In this document: positions 32,487 to 41,427 of the stretch, piece by piece
Layout of the letters: every line of letters begins with the position of its first letter
Position numbering within the stretch: the first letter of the stretch is position 1
Origin: Pontibacter sp. G13
GTDB lineage: Bacteria > Bacteroidota > Bacteroidia > J057
NCBI RefSeq assembly: GCF_031851795.1
Contig: NZ_CP134696.1
Coordinates: 4,298,501-4,362,500 of the forward strand
Reading direction: 5' to 3'
DNA length: 64,000 bases
Notes under the pieces: model-generated
Databases searched by the model: none
Told to the model about the DNA's origin: nothing
What the model saw: the letters and a program-made list of their open reading frames with translations, nothing else
Program-made: the position numbers and the translations under genes

Positions 32487-33554
32487 GTGAAAAAATCCTT
32501 TCTTGTAATCATTCTCTTGGCTCTGATCTCCCAAATGGGCTTTGGGCAAGTACAAATCTTTGCCCACCAAGATCGGAGTACCATGGTCTGTGTCTGGCCC
32601 AAGGTCGGCCTCCGAGACCAGCCCGGTAAATCGGGAAACTATCTAGCCGGCATCCATTATGGAGAGCAGGTCCAAAAACTCGGGGAAGAGGCTTACCTCC
32701 CATCCGAAAAACGAACGTACCAAAAGGTGAAGTTGGCTGATGGAAACGTTGGTTGGGTTCATGAATACCTATTTGTCACCAATGGGATTCCGGTCGTGAT
32801 CCTAGAACCAGCAAGATTGTATCAGCGACCCAATTCGCCCTCTACTGCTACTCAGCTCCAATTCGAAGCTGGAGATATCGTGGTGATGGAAACCATGGCG
32901 GGAGATTGGCTGAGTCTCGTCGGGCCTGAGAAAAAGAAATCAGGTTGGATTCAAGGGCAAGGAAATGTCACCGACAATTCCTCGGATGTCGAAATGGCTA
33001 CCTTGATGAAGCACTATCTGAGAGAAAAGAATCCCGAAAAACGAGAAATCAGAGTCAATATGCTCCTCGCTGAGATGGAACGACTGAATTCTCCCCTCGT
33101 TTTTCTTTATCGCAACCGCACGCCTCGTGGTCCAGCTTCCAATCCGCCCCAAAAGCGCCTGATAGCCTCCAGCGATAGACAAGTGCCGAGTACACAGCAA
33201 CAGCAAAGGATGAGAGGCAGAAGCGCAGATCCTCAGCCACATTATCGCAATAGATCCGTGAATACTCCTCCAAGTACCGCTAATTCGGTCGTTTGGGTGG
33301 AAGAAGATGTGATTTGGGATGTATGGCAACCCTTCCAAAGGCAGGATGCCTTCCGCGTAGCACATAAGCACCTTCCCGTTGGTACCAAGATTCGTCTCCA
33401 TTTTCCGGATACCCAAGGGTATGTGGAGTTGATCGTGGATGCCAAACTGCCTTCGGATGCTCCCCACGACTTAGGGCTTACAAATGATTGTATTCAGATG
33501 GTATTCGGGAATATGATCTGGGATTATGCAAAAATCTCCTTTCGGAATCGTTAG
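32487..33554 (+). CDS. Exported SH3-like and beta-barrel protein, copy 1
   Basis: A 355-residue exported protein. The GTG at 32487 starts a signal peptide (VKKSFLVIILLALISQMGFGQ). Two SH3b-like domains follow (about 25-105 and 105-165), each with a Trp-rich strand (NVGWVHEYLFV, KSGWIQGQG). A flexible Arg/Ser/Pro/Gln-rich linker leads to a C-terminal domain (about 275-355: AHKHLPVGTKIRLHF, YVELIVDAKL, LGLTNDCIQMVFG) that resembles the double-psi beta-barrel of RlpA-type proteins. The next gene codes for a paralogue with the same architecture. A role at the cell wall is inferred from the domains. Confidence 0.65.
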   Translation: MKKSFLVIILLALISQMGFGQVQIFAHQDRSTMVCVWPKVGLRDQPGKSGNYLAGIHYGEQVQKLGEEAYLPSEKRTYQKVKLADGNVGWVHEYLFVTNGIPVVILEPARLYQRPNSPSTATQLQFEAGDIVVMETMAGDWLSLVGPEKKKSGWIQGQGNVTDNSSDVEMATLMKHYLREKNPEKREIRVNMLLAEMERLNSPLVFLYRNRTPRGPASNPPQKRLIASSDRQVPSTQQQQRMRGRSADPQPHYRNRSVNTPPSTANSVVWVEEDVIWDVWQPFQRQDAFRVAHKHLPVGTKIRLHFPDTQGYVELIVDAKLPSDAPHDLGLTNDCIQMVFGNMIWDYAKISFRNR

Positions 33555-33673
33555 TCATCGGGAATGATTTGATGTGCCTGATGATTGTATTTCATCTAGA
33601 TAGGTCGTAAAATTGGTTCTCTCCTTGGAATAATCGCCTTATATTCAGTTTTGGATAAGATTGATTGATCTGT

Positions 33674-34912
33674 ATGACAAATATTCGCCGCTTCTTCGTG
33701 AGTTTCTTGAGCCTTTTGGCAGTGATGGTCGCTTGGTGTTCTCCGATATTGGCACAAGGCCCCATAGATGAAGATATTCAGTACGGACAGCTAAAATCCC
33801 ATGAATTGGGAGAATCTGTATGCGCGTTCTCCTCAGTCAAATTGTACAACCAACCCAATGAGGGAGGTCAGGTAATCGAGGAGATCCGATTCATGCAGCT
33901 ACTCAAGAACTATGGGGATTATGCCTACAATCGCTCCGAGCGTAGAGAATATTTGCACGTGTTGACTAGTCAAGGAAATGAAGGCTGGATCAATGAGCGA
34001 TTTGTTGTCGTTCGAGGCGCTCCAGTGGTTTTGCTTAAGGAGTCCAGAATATTTGAAAAGCCTAATGCTCCCTCCAGTGGTACCGGTACATCTTTTTATG
34101 CTGGAACGATGTTGATCCTTAGTGATTTCAACGAACGATGGGTCAAACTCACCAGCAAGGGTAAAGAACGCGTCGGTTGGGTGGAAGCCTTCGATGATAT
34201 CGCTGTTGAACCGCTGGATATTGAGGTGGCTGGCCTTTATGAAAAAGCCATGGCCTTGACCGATCGATATGATCGTAAGCGTTCGCTGAATGAAATCAAA
34301 AAGCAGCGAGAATACCGGATCTCACCAGTATATGACCTCGTGGAAGCGGAAATCGAAAATATCCGTAATCAGGAGAGCTTGGTACAGCATACCCCCGGCA
34401 ATGACATTCCTCAAAATAATGGCCCTGTGGAACCTGTCTACTTTCCCAATGGAGAGGATGATGTGTATGCAGGGCAAGAGGATGATGTCTACACCGAAGA
34501 TTTGCCAGCAGTCGATTGGACTGAGACTACCGATAACGCAGTAGGCGATGTCAGAGGTGGAGAAAACTTGAAAGTGAGGCTGCCGTCCTCTCAAATTGTT
34601 GAGAAAGAGGTTTTTGACTTCGAGACGGGACAGATTACTTATCGGATTATTGAGACTGGTACAATTCAGCCTGTAGAGGCAAAGAAGCCCAAAACGCAAT
34701 ATTACGCTTACCACAAGACTTTGCCGATTGGTTCCAAGATTTTGCTGGAAATTCCCGGTGGAAGAGGATTCTTGCCATTGGAGGTGATCGCTCGATTGAA
34801 ATCCGACAACCCTCATTGCGTGGGATTGAATGGCCAAGTCATTCGGGAAATCTTCGGAGAAATTGCCGCAAAGGACGTGGCTAGTGTGACTATTACCTAC
34901 CAGCGCCCATAG
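33674..34912 (+). CDS. Exported SH3-like and beta-barrel protein, copy 2
   Basis: A 412-residue exported protein in tandem with its paralogue. A signal peptide (FFVSFLSLLAVMVAWCSPILAQ) starts at the ATG 33674. The SH3b-like region carries QGNEGWINERFVV and RVGWVEAFDD, parallel to GWVHEY and SGWIQG of copy 1. The Glu/Asp-rich linker differs from the basic linker of copy 1. The C-terminal barrel-like domain is aligned with copy 1 (YHKTLPIGSKILLEI, LGLTND replaced by VGLNGQ). The pair arose by duplication, and different linker charge suggests different partners. A strong terminator follows. Confidence 0.65.
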   Translation: MTNIRRFFVSFLSLLAVMVAWCSPILAQGPIDEDIQYGQLKSHELGESVCAFSSVKLYNQPNEGGQVIEEIRFMQLLKNYGDYAYNRSERREYLHVLTSQGNEGWINERFVVVRGAPVVLLKESRIFEKPNAPSSGTGTSFYAGTMLILSDFNERWVKLTSKGKERVGWVEAFDDIAVEPLDIEVAGLYEKAMALTDRYDRKRSLNEIKKQREYRISPVYDLVEAEIENIRNQESLVQHTPGNDIPQNNGPVEPVYFPNGEDDVYAGQEDDVYTEDLPAVDWTETTDNAVGDVRGGENLKVRLPSSQIVEKEVFDFETGQITYRIIETGTIQPVEAKKPKTQYYAYHKTLPIGSKILLEIPGGRGFLPLEVIARLKSDNPHCVGLNGQVIREIFGEIAAKDVASVTITYQRP

Positions 34913-34937
34913 CGGACTGTATAGTTGCAAAAGATAA

Positions 34938-34964
34938 ACAGGCTGCCCAATCGGGCAGCCTGTT
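34938..34964. terminator. Terminator after the SH3-like pair
   Basis: AACAGGCTGCCC pairs with GGGCAGCCTGTT around AATC (12 bp). It lies 25 bases past the copy 2 stop codon. T runs on either side are weak, so direction is not certain. It also precedes the 3' end of the convergent gene. Confidence 0.75.
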
Positions 34965-35030
34965 CGCTTTGGTAAAGCGTTTTTCGAGATCTCGCTATTC
35001 AGGTCCAGAAGCTCTCGAAAAGCAGACATA

Positions 35031-35858
35031 TTAGGGAAATTCAACCGCTAGTTGCGTAGTCGGAATAGAGTCGAAGGTTACCGCGTTGATCGACATTTGG
35101 TGGAGGTTATCCGCCTGTTCGCGTTTCTGTTTGACAGGAATTTTGGATGGGAGCAAGATGCCTCCATAGGTCTCATAATCCTCAAAGAAGGCGCATCCTT
35201 TAGCCGATTTCATGATCTCACGGATCGTGTATTCGATGAGGGTGATGCGATGTGTCTCTTGATCGATCCAAAGGACATATTGATCAATGTCCTTTTGGGG
35301 AGAGAGACTCTTCCAGGAAACGAGCACGAGGTCTTGAGGCCTACCATTCCATTCGTCAGTCCCCGCATAAGCCATTTGGTCTGCCTCTGTAATTCTCGCA
35401 GGTAGCTCTAAAAAATACTGGTAGGTGGGAACCCAAAACTTGATAGTGCTATTTTCCTCGAAATTGAGATTTCCTTCCTTGTCTTCCTCGTAGGTTCGAT
35501 TTTGAGTGTAGCCCCACGTTTTACCTTGCCATTTACCGGAAACGAAGGACGCTTTTCCGGTAAATTCTCCGGGGGTGTAAGTCAGAATGACATCTGCTCG
35601 GTTGTTGGGGAAAGGATTGGCAATGGACCCTATCAGCCCGTAGAATTCGTCTTGGAAGGCGACAGAGTATGTCTGGAATTTGTTCCAATGCTCCACTCCA
35701 TGCGCGATTTGCATCTCGCTCAAGATCTGGCGCGCGCGTTCGGAGGTGTTGGACTGGGTTTTGACATAATCGTTTCGGATATCGGAGATCGAACAACTGC
35801 TCATCAAAACCAAAATTCCAAGTGCGATTGCTGGGAGGATTTTGCGGAAAACGTTCAT
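35031..35858 (-). CDS. Putative lipoprotein of unknown function
   Basis: A 275-residue probable lipoprotein. The ATG at 35858 starts a signal sequence (FRKILPAIALGILVLMSSC) with Cys at about residue 19, the likely lipidation site. The mature part is rich in aromatic residues in alternating beta-strand patterns (WNKFQTYSVAFQDEFYGLIG, GKWQGKTWGYTQNRTYEED, QYVLWIDQETHRITLIEYT). Such patterns fit a lipoprotein carrier-like or antiparallel beta half-barrel fold, but no family is certain. The gene is convergent with the SH3-like pair. Confidence 0.6.
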   Translation of the reverse strand: MNVFRKILPAIALGILVLMSSCSISDIRNDYVKTQSNTSERARQILSEMQIAHGVEHWNKFQTYSVAFQDEFYGLIGSIANPFPNNRADVILTYTPGEFTGKASFVSGKWQGKTWGYTQNRTYEEDKEGNLNFEENSTIKFWVPTYQYFLELPARITEADQMAYAGTDEWNGRPQDLVLVSWKSLSPQKDIDQYVLWIDQETHRITLIEYTIREIMKSAKGCAFFEDYETYGGILLPSKIPVKQKREQADNLHQMSINAVTFDSIPTTQLAVEFP

Positions 35859-35942
35859 AGGTTGAATGTGTGGATTCAACCTCTAGATAATGAACGCCTA
35901 GCAGGGAGGGTGTCGGTTGGATGACCTCGTATCAAACAGAAA

Positions 35943-35971
35943 CGCCGGACTTGTGAATGACAAGTCCGGCG
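35943..35971 (-). terminator. Terminator of the cupin gene
   Basis: CGCCGGACTTGT pairs with ACAAGTCCGGCG around GAATG (12 bp). T-rich text lies on both sides, so it may work in both directions. It is 20 bases after the cupin stop codon. Confidence 0.8.
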
Positions 35972-35991
35972 ATATTTTTCGAGCAAAGAGA

Positions 35992-36522
35992 TTACATTCT
36001 GGTCAAGACATGAATCAAGCGCTGATGCTGAGGGAATTGTTGGATCAGCTCGTCTTGCTTGGCCAATTGGAAGTCCTGAAAGTCAAATCCAGGAGCAACC
36101 GTGCAACCCACTAGAGCGAATCCCAGTGGATCATTCACACGTGCGCCAAACCAGTGGCCAGCAGGGACCCAGTGAAAGAGGGATTCCTGAAGGTCTGGAT
36201 TCTTGCCGAGCAAAAAGTCCTGTCGTTGGCCTTCGGGAGAAATGGTGTAGATCGTAAGGCCGGAGGTGCCAGCGTAGAAATGCCATCCCTCGTCGCTTTG
36301 GATCTTGTGCAAGGCGGAAAAGGTATCTCCTGTCAATAGGAAATAAATCGCCGTGGCTGCAGATCTGGACTCGGTGAATCTTTCGGGAAGTCCGGTAGGC
36401 TGAATCTTGTCTTCGGAGCGATAGATCTCCGAATAGAAACCGCCTTCAGGATGCGCTTGAAGATTGAGTTTGTCAATCCAATAGGCAGCCTCAGACTGCG
36501 TGTGAGGTTGAATTACGTTCAC
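35992..36522 (-). CDS. Cupin protein, DUF985 (cupin_5) family
   Basis: A 176-residue cupin. The family signature LQAHPEGGFYSEIYRS lies near residues 23-38. AIYFLLTGDTFSALHKIQSDEGWHFYAG carries the cupin His and Glu residues that would bind a metal or sugar. The later VPAGHWFGARVND and VAPGFDFQDFQLA segments complete the second cupin strand pair. The GTG at 36522 fits the usual start. A TTG at 36546 would overlap the upstream lysE gene by 20 bases. Function unknown; some relatives bind sugar nucleotides. The gene lies 4 bases after lysE. Confidence 0.78.
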   Translation of the reverse strand: MNVIQPHTQSEAAYWIDKLNLQAHPEGGFYSEIYRSEDKIQPTGLPERFTESRSAATAIYFLLTGDTFSALHKIQSDEGWHFYAGTSGLTIYTISPEGQRQDFLLGKNPDLQESLFHWVPAGHWFGARVNDPLGFALVGCTVAPGFDFQDFQLAKQDELIQQFPQHQRLIHVLTRM

Positions 36523-36526
36523 GAGC

Positions 36527-37207
36527 TTAGAGGTGAAAGAAGTCAATGGCAGAGGTCAGTGGCTGGAAATCCGGCCATACCGTTTTGGAGAAGGTGTGCA
36601 TCCCAAATGCAATCAGGGCAACCCCAATTCCACGGTATGTGAGTGACAGCCATTGTGGCTTCATCAGACCTTTGATCCGATTAGCGAAAATGGCTTTGAG
36701 GGAGTCGGTGGTGATGACGCCCAAGAGCGTTCCCAGCAAAAAGACCATTCGGCCAGATTCGAGGGAATATTTCGTGGTGGCTGTAGCGATGATGGCGACC
36801 CAGACCCCAAAAACTGCGGGGTTCAGGAAATTGATCAAAAAGCCTTGTGTAAAAAAGCTAAAAAGCTTGGGCTGACGTGATGGTTGGTTTTTGTTGGTTT
36901 CTACTGAATCTGAAGCAGATCCGGAAAGGGTGCCTCGGGTGAAGCAATACTTGACTCCCATGCCAAGTAGCAGTAGCGCTCCTCCGATGCCGATCAGATA
37001 CTTGTAATCTGGGTTGGCGAAGAATGCACTGACTCCCAATCCGTAGAGCAAAAACACACACACTACATCACTACTGAACACCCCCAAGGCAACAGACAGT
37101 CCAGATTTCAATCCGTGCTGTAAGGTACTTTTTAGGAGGGTGAAAAAGACTGGCCCAATAAAAATGATCATAGCCAATCCTAACGTATAGCCTTCAATGA
37201 ATGCCAT
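36527..37207 (-). CDS. LysE/RhtB-family amino-acid exporter
   Basis: A 226-residue integral membrane protein with six predicted helices. It opens with the family's GYTLGLAMIIFIGPVFFTLLKSTLQHGLKSG, in which the G-P-x-F pattern and the KSG loop are typical. The segments LSVALGVFSSDVVCVF and PAVFGVWVAIIA also match the LysE family. Such proteins export amino acids or homoserine-type molecules with proton motive force. The substrate cannot be predicted. The cupin gene follows after 4 bases. The 237 bases upstream hold no gene. Confidence 0.82.
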   Translation of the reverse strand: MAFIEGYTLGLAMIIFIGPVFFTLLKSTLQHGLKSGLSVALGVFSSDVVCVFLLYGLGVSAFFANPDYKYLIGIGGALLLLGMGVKYCFTRGTLSGSASDSVETNKNQPSRQPKLFSFFTQGFLINFLNPAVFGVWVAIIATATTKYSLESGRMVFLLGTLLGVITTDSLKAIFANRIKGLMKPQWLSLTYRGIGVALIAFGMHTFSKTVWPDFQPLTSAIDFFHL

Positions 37208-37444
37208 GGTAGTTCGGAAATTGAATAGAGACCCGCAGCAGCCAATTGGCTACGATTCAAATCTCCAGACGCCCAAATAAAAGGATTGCCAAAATGACGA
37301 TCAAGTAGAATATCAAGGATTCATGATTTTGCGTGCAAAATCTTGATTTTATCTAGTCAAGACACAATTTTCATTCCGATTGGCAATAGCATTCATTTTG
37401 GGCTTTGAGGTATTCCGAAACGAAGATGGCTAAATTATTGAATA

Positions 37445-38470
37445 TTAATTATTTGTATGAAGCTCTTTTTCTTGGAGGTAGGTTTTTACCCGCAATGTTA
37501 CGTTGGTCCGAATGTCTTCCCAAAAGAGGTTATAATCCCCAATATGATAATTTTTCCACGGCACACCTTTTAATGGATTACTTATCCACAATATCCCATC
37601 TTGGGTCTCAGAAGTCAGATGTTGGGGCTTTACCTTCTCAAAACCAGCAGTCAAAAAGCCTTTGTGCATAGATTTTGGGGTCTCGGTTCCGTCGTTTGAT
37701 TTCCAACTGACTGGGTTCGTCACTACTGATCCGCGATAAAAACTTTCGAAGTTTTTGGGAAAATGATTCTCCCTAAAAGTACACCACCCTAAAACACAGC
37801 CGATTTCGTCCGGAGATTGGCCCACTGGAATGTTGGCAAACGTATCCGCCGGAAAAGGCCAACCCACTAGATAGGCTGCAACTAGTTGAGACTGCAAGTC
37901 CGTACCGTCGAAGAATTCCTTCACAAGCCGAATCCCATGAACGGTACCTTGACTATGGCTTGCAATGACAATGGGCCGGTCTTTGTTGAAGTTGGCCAGA
38001 TAATATTCGAAGGCTGCCTTAACGTCTTGATAAGCGAGATCCAATGCCTGGTACTCGGATGGGCGATCATCGGTATAAAATCCTCCCAGGGTCATTTGCC
38101 GATACCTTGGCGCATACACTTTGCAACTGCCGTTGAAGGCGCTGGCTTGATGCTTGATGGGGCGACTATCTGTAGTTGCATTCAACTCATTGTCCGCCAA
38201 ATTGGCGTTCCAAGCAAGATGGCTGGCAAATGTGGTCGGGTGGATAAAAAATACATCTGCCTGTGCCTCCTGCTGTTGATTCTGGTAATCGGGATTGGGA
38301 GTTTGGTCGGCAAAATCATCCAAGGCCGGATGGGCGGCCCATTGCTGGAGATTGGCGTATTCTGGCGCTGGACTGACTGGGTATTCCGCAAAAGGCTCTT
38401 TGGGAGATTTGTGTTCGGAGCAGCTGAATACCGAACAGGCTAGGAGTAAGGCGAGGGTCCAGAGTTTCAT
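37445..38470 (-). CDS. DUF3089 alpha/beta-hydrolase-like lipoprotein
   Basis: A 341-residue exported protein. The signal (MKLWTLALLLACSVFSC) ends with Cys in a lipobox-like context (VFSC), so it is likely a lipoprotein. The body matches the DUF3089 family: ADVFFIHPTTFA near the N-terminus, YAPRYRQMTLGGFY, a nucleophile elbow ASHSQGTVH (Ser in G-x-S-x-G-like context, here HSQG), and a C-terminal HIGDYNLFWEDIRTN. The elbow suggests esterase or lipase activity. The ATG at 38470 was chosen over the longer frame to 38530. Substrate is unknown. Confidence 0.75.
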   Translation of the reverse strand: MKLWTLALLLACSVFSCSEHKSPKEPFAEYPVSPAPEYANLQQWAAHPALDDFADQTPNPDYQNQQQEAQADVFFIHPTTFASHLAWNANLADNELNATTDSRPIKHQASAFNGSCKVYAPRYRQMTLGGFYTDDRPSEYQALDLAYQDVKAAFEYYLANFNKDRPIVIASHSQGTVHGIRLVKEFFDGTDLQSQLVAAYLVGWPFPADTFANIPVGQSPDEIGCVLGWCTFRENHFPKNFESFYRGSVVTNPVSWKSNDGTETPKSMHKGFLTAGFEKVKPQHLTSETQDGILWISNPLKGVPWKNYHIGDYNLFWEDIRTNVTLRVKTYLQEKELHTNN

Positions 38471-38642
38471 AGGATATAGTTTGGATCGGGAACCGCAAAC
38501 TAAGCTATTAGATATTGGAACCCAATTCATAGGCTTTCGCTGTTGCTGAATGGGGTAAACGGGTTTCTCGGGGATGAAAAGAATTTATTATCTTATATAG
38601 CGCAAATTGTCAAATGCATGTCCACGCTCAATTCAGGTATCT

Positions 38643-39227
38643 ATGAAGTTGTCAGCGGATTCGGTCAGTGCAAGCCCCAAAGGGTGGATCCAATCAGTGT
38701 TGGAAAATTTTGATGCTTTTCTTCAAGATCACGCCAATTGCGAGCGCCATTCCTCCCAAATGGCCATGGAACTGGTTGGGAAATATCCAGAGAAGACCGA
38801 CATTGTTCCAGCCTTGATCGAAACGGCCATAGAGGAGCTCGAGCATTTCCAGCGGGTGTATTGCATCATGGAGAAACGAGGACTGAGTCTGCTCCCTCAA
38901 GATGGCCCCGGTGCGTACCTTTCTGAATTGTATAGTCACTGCCGTCCAGAGCGAGATGCCCGATTTGTAGACGAATTGTTGCTGGCCTCCATTCTCGAGT
39001 GCCGTGGCGCTGAGCGATTCAGGACTATTCACCAACACCTTCCAGCTGGCAAACTCAAAGAGTTTTATCAGCAACTTGCTGCCTCTGAGTCCAAGCATGC
39101 TCATCTTTACGTGAAAATGTCCGCCCAATACCTGCCCCAAACAGAAGTCCAGTCGAGACTCCACCAATTGATTCAGCAAGAGGCGGCCATTATGGATTCT
39201 ATGGAGGTGCGACCAGCGCTTCATTGA
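38643..39227 (+). CDS. miaE: tRNA hydroxylase MiaE
   Basis: A 194-residue four-helix-bundle di-iron hydroxylase. MiaE hydroxylates the isopentenyl group of ms2i6A at position 37 of tRNAs. The di-iron ligands are visible: Glu in ANCERHSSQMA, the E-x-x-H pair in IEELEHFQRV, Glu in ECRGAERF and the E-x-x-H in ASESKHAHLY. The length is close to the family's usual 200 residues. The ATG at 38643 begins a plausible N-terminus; a frame open to 38607 was rejected. A minus-strand terminator for the neighbouring gene lies just beyond its stop. Confidence 0.88.
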   Translation: MKLSADSVSASPKGWIQSVLENFDAFLQDHANCERHSSQMAMELVGKYPEKTDIVPALIETAIEELEHFQRVYCIMEKRGLSLLPQDGPGAYLSELYSHCRPERDARFVDELLLASILECRGAERFRTIHQHLPAGKLKEFYQQLAASESKHAHLYVKMSAQYLPQTEVQSRLHQLIQQEAAIMDSMEVRPALH

Positions 39228-39239
39228 ATAGTTCATACC

Positions 39240-39265
39240 AAAAAAACGGGCCATTCAGACCCGTT
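39240..39265 (-). terminator. Terminator of the 39335 gene
   Basis: AACGGG pairs with CCCGTT around a 9-base loop. On the minus strand seven T residues follow. It lies 70 bases past the stop codon of the gene on the right. Confidence 0.75.
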
Positions 39266-39334
39266 CCCTCTCCTTAATACCAAATCAACCTAAATTCTTG
39301 GAGTGCCAGTAAATATGGGCACCCTTGTATGTTG

Positions 39335-40492
39335 TTATGGGGCTGTGTAGCCGTGCGAATCCATGTATTGGTCGACCTTGGTCTTTTCGGAGTTTGTCAA
39401 TTGTCGGTAGATATCTGCGAAATATGGCTGGTCGATGAAATAGATGAGGATATCAGGATCACCGATGTTTACATTATTTCCTCTGAGCATGGTGAGCATC
39501 ATCGGAATCCAAGACCGCTGATGATATAGTGGTTCTACCTTTTGGGAGGTGGAAGAACTTCCCTGAACAGGCGTCGCTGATCCTCCAGCTCCTTGAGCGC
39601 GTGCAGGAACTCCTTGCTGTGCCAATCGCCCATCCAGCGAGATTCCTGTCATTCGGTCAGACTCGGCACGCATGACCAAGTGGACGGACTCGGAAAACAA
39701 CCGCTGCACAAATACCTTGAAGGCGGTCACATTCTGCGTAAAGGTCTCTCCTGTTGCGTAGGGAATATCTTCCTCTACATCTTCCACGAATACCGTACCG
39801 CCTGAGGACAAGTAATAGCCACGCAGGATTTTATCATCCAGTCTGATTCTGAGTTTTGATCTTTTCTTTCCACTCCTTCTGGCCCCGGATTTTCCATAAT
39901 TGGGGTCCAGCCAATCAGAGTGAAACTCTACGCATTGCTCCTCATGGTTGTATTTGCCAAAGTTGACCAATACATACCGGATGTAGAGCTTGTCGAAACC
40001 CTCAAGGTTTTTCTTGGTCATCCGCTCGTTGACGAAATCCACCAAGAAGGGGTCGGTATTCCGATCTCCCATGAGAGCTACTTGATCGAAAACCTCCGTG
40101 AGTTTGGCTTCCATAGCCGCAGCAGCGACCGAGGTTTCGGATTCTCCTTTGTTGAGGTGATAGATCCCCGAGGGAGTTTTCAAGAGGCAGTTTTGTTGGT
40201 AGAATGCCAAGCTGCCAAGTGGACCAAAGGAAACGGAGAGTGTCCGGAACTTTGGCGTGTACTTTCCTTTCAATTCGGTGTACATCGCCAGTTTGAGCAA
40301 TTTGTCTGTGCTCAAGGGGTAGGCGTATACATTGTCTACAATCAGTTCTTCGAGGGAATTGTATACCGGGGCTTCCGTGTCTGGATCGTCTTGAGAGCGG
40401 GTGGAGCCTTGGCCCTTTACCGTACCACTCAAGACTAGGAACAAGAGGCAAAAGAGACAAGAGACGTAGCGAGAGAAGGTAAAGTAAATCAT
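39335..40492 (-). CDS. Exported protein of unknown function
   Basis: A 385-residue exported protein. A signal peptide is seen (SRYVSCLFCLLFLVLSGTVKGQ). The N-terminal half contains many aromatic/hydrophobic strands. A basic segment (SGARRSGKKRSKLRIR) lies in the middle, and the C-terminal 90 residues start with a low-complexity linker (QGAGGSATPVQGSSSTSQ). It ends DQYMDSHGYTAP. No family recognised. The tail reads as a hydrophobic two-helix unit (WIPMMLTMLRG, IYFIDQPYFADIYRQLT), so the C-terminus may bind a membrane or partner. It stands alone with a terminator. Confidence 0.55.
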   Translation of the reverse strand: MIYFTFSRYVSCLFCLLFLVLSGTVKGQGSTRSQDDPDTEAPVYNSLEELIVDNVYAYPLSTDKLLKLAMYTELKGKYTPKFRTLSVSFGPLGSLAFYQQNCLLKTPSGIYHLNKGESETSVAAAAMEAKLTEVFDQVALMGDRNTDPFLVDFVNERMTKKNLEGFDKLYIRYVLVNFGKYNHEEQCVEFHSDWLDPNYGKSGARRSGKKRSKLRIRLDDKILRGYYLSSGGTVFVEDVEEDIPYATGETFTQNVTAFKVFVQRLFSESVHLVMRAESDRMTGISLDGRLAQQGVPARAQGAGGSATPVQGSSSTSQKVEPLYHQRSWIPMMLTMLRGNNVNIGDPDILIYFIDQPYFADIYRQLTNSEKTKVDQYMDSHGYTAP

Positions 40493-40720
40493 CAGAATAG
40501 TAGAGCTGTCGGCATTTCATGGAGATGAATCACCGGATTCGAGAGAAAGGCAGTAGGCTTGTTTGTAGGATTTGCACCCCTGTTGGGTGTGAGTCGTGTT
40601 TGAAGACCTTGTGCATATTTAACAGGGAGGCGAACTTAATGTTCTGAAAAACTGTATTTTGTCGTTTTCGTAGTACTGTCTTCATTCCAAAAAAGGGTTT
40701 CCATCCCACCGGAAATTGAT

Positions 40721-40728
40721 TAATTTTG
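40721..40728 (+). promoter_or_regulatory. Promoter candidate for adk
   Basis: TAATTTTG is an exact match to the Bacteroidota -7 consensus TAnnTTTG, 58 bases upstream of the adk start codon. No strong -33 element is seen. Confidence 0.45.
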
Positions 40729-40786
40729 CGCTTTGCCAAATGCTCAGGCACACTCAACTGCTTGATCCATAAATTTGAATATCGCT

Positions 40787-41353
40787 ATGCTTAACATTGT
40801 ATTGTTTGGCCCTCCCGGAGCCGGAAAAGGAACACAGTCTCAGCGAGTAATCGACACGTTCGGTTTGGTACACCTTTCTACAGGTGATATGTTGAGGGCA
40901 GAAATGGCGTCCGGTTCAGAGTTGGGCGAGCAAGTAAAGGGCATTATTGCAGCAGGTCAGCTGGTCAGCGATGAGATCGTCATTGCCTTGATCGCCAAAA
41001 GACTGGATGCGGATGCCAAAGGATTCATTTTTGATGGATTCCCAAGGACCGTAGCCCAAGCAGAAGCGCTTGACAATTTGTTGGCTGAAAAAAACACAGC
41101 GATTTCCTGTATGGTTGCCTTGGAGGTTCCCGAAGAAGAACTGGTAACCCGTCTCGTTAAACGCGGCATTGATAGCGGTCGTAGCGATGACAATGAGGAG
41201 ACCATTCGCAAGCGGATTACCGAATACAATTCCAAGACGCTCCCAGTTGCTGAATACTATGCCAAGCAAGACAAGCTCAACAAGATTGAGGGAGTCGGTT
41301 CCATCGAGGATATTGCTGGACGTGTAGCTGGTGTTTTGAACCAGTACGCATAG
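40787..41353 (+). CDS. adk: Adenylate kinase
   Basis: Adk interconverts ATP plus AMP and two ADP. The 188-residue protein has the P-loop GPPGAGKGT at residues 8-16, the AMP-binding STGDMLRAE and GFIFDGFPRTVAQAEAL segments, and a short LID (RGIDSGRSDDNEETIRKRI), the short type without a zinc-binding insert. The ATG at 40787 places the P-loop strand at residue 4; the TTG at 40775 adds four residues only. obgE follows after a 74-base gap, giving an adk-obgE pair. Confidence 0.95.
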   Translation: MLNIVLFGPPGAGKGTQSQRVIDTFGLVHLSTGDMLRAEMASGSELGEQVKGIIAAGQLVSDEIVIALIAKRLDADAKGFIFDGFPRTVAQAEALDNLLAEKNTAISCMVALEVPEEELVTRLVKRGIDSGRSDDNEETIRKRITEYNSKTLPVAEYYAKQDKLNKIEGVGSIEDIAGRVAGVLNQYA

Positions 41354-41427
41354 CAGATAGTATTGCTTCAGGGCCTACAGCGGGCTCGTTTTATGCCCTG
41401 ATGCAGCGGGGAAAAGGAAGTTTGAGG

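Noticed and set aside
37208-37444. Possible tRNA T-loop (GATTCAAATC) near 37250
   Set aside because: No acceptor stem or anticodon arm can be drawn around it. It is a chance match in an intergenic stretch.
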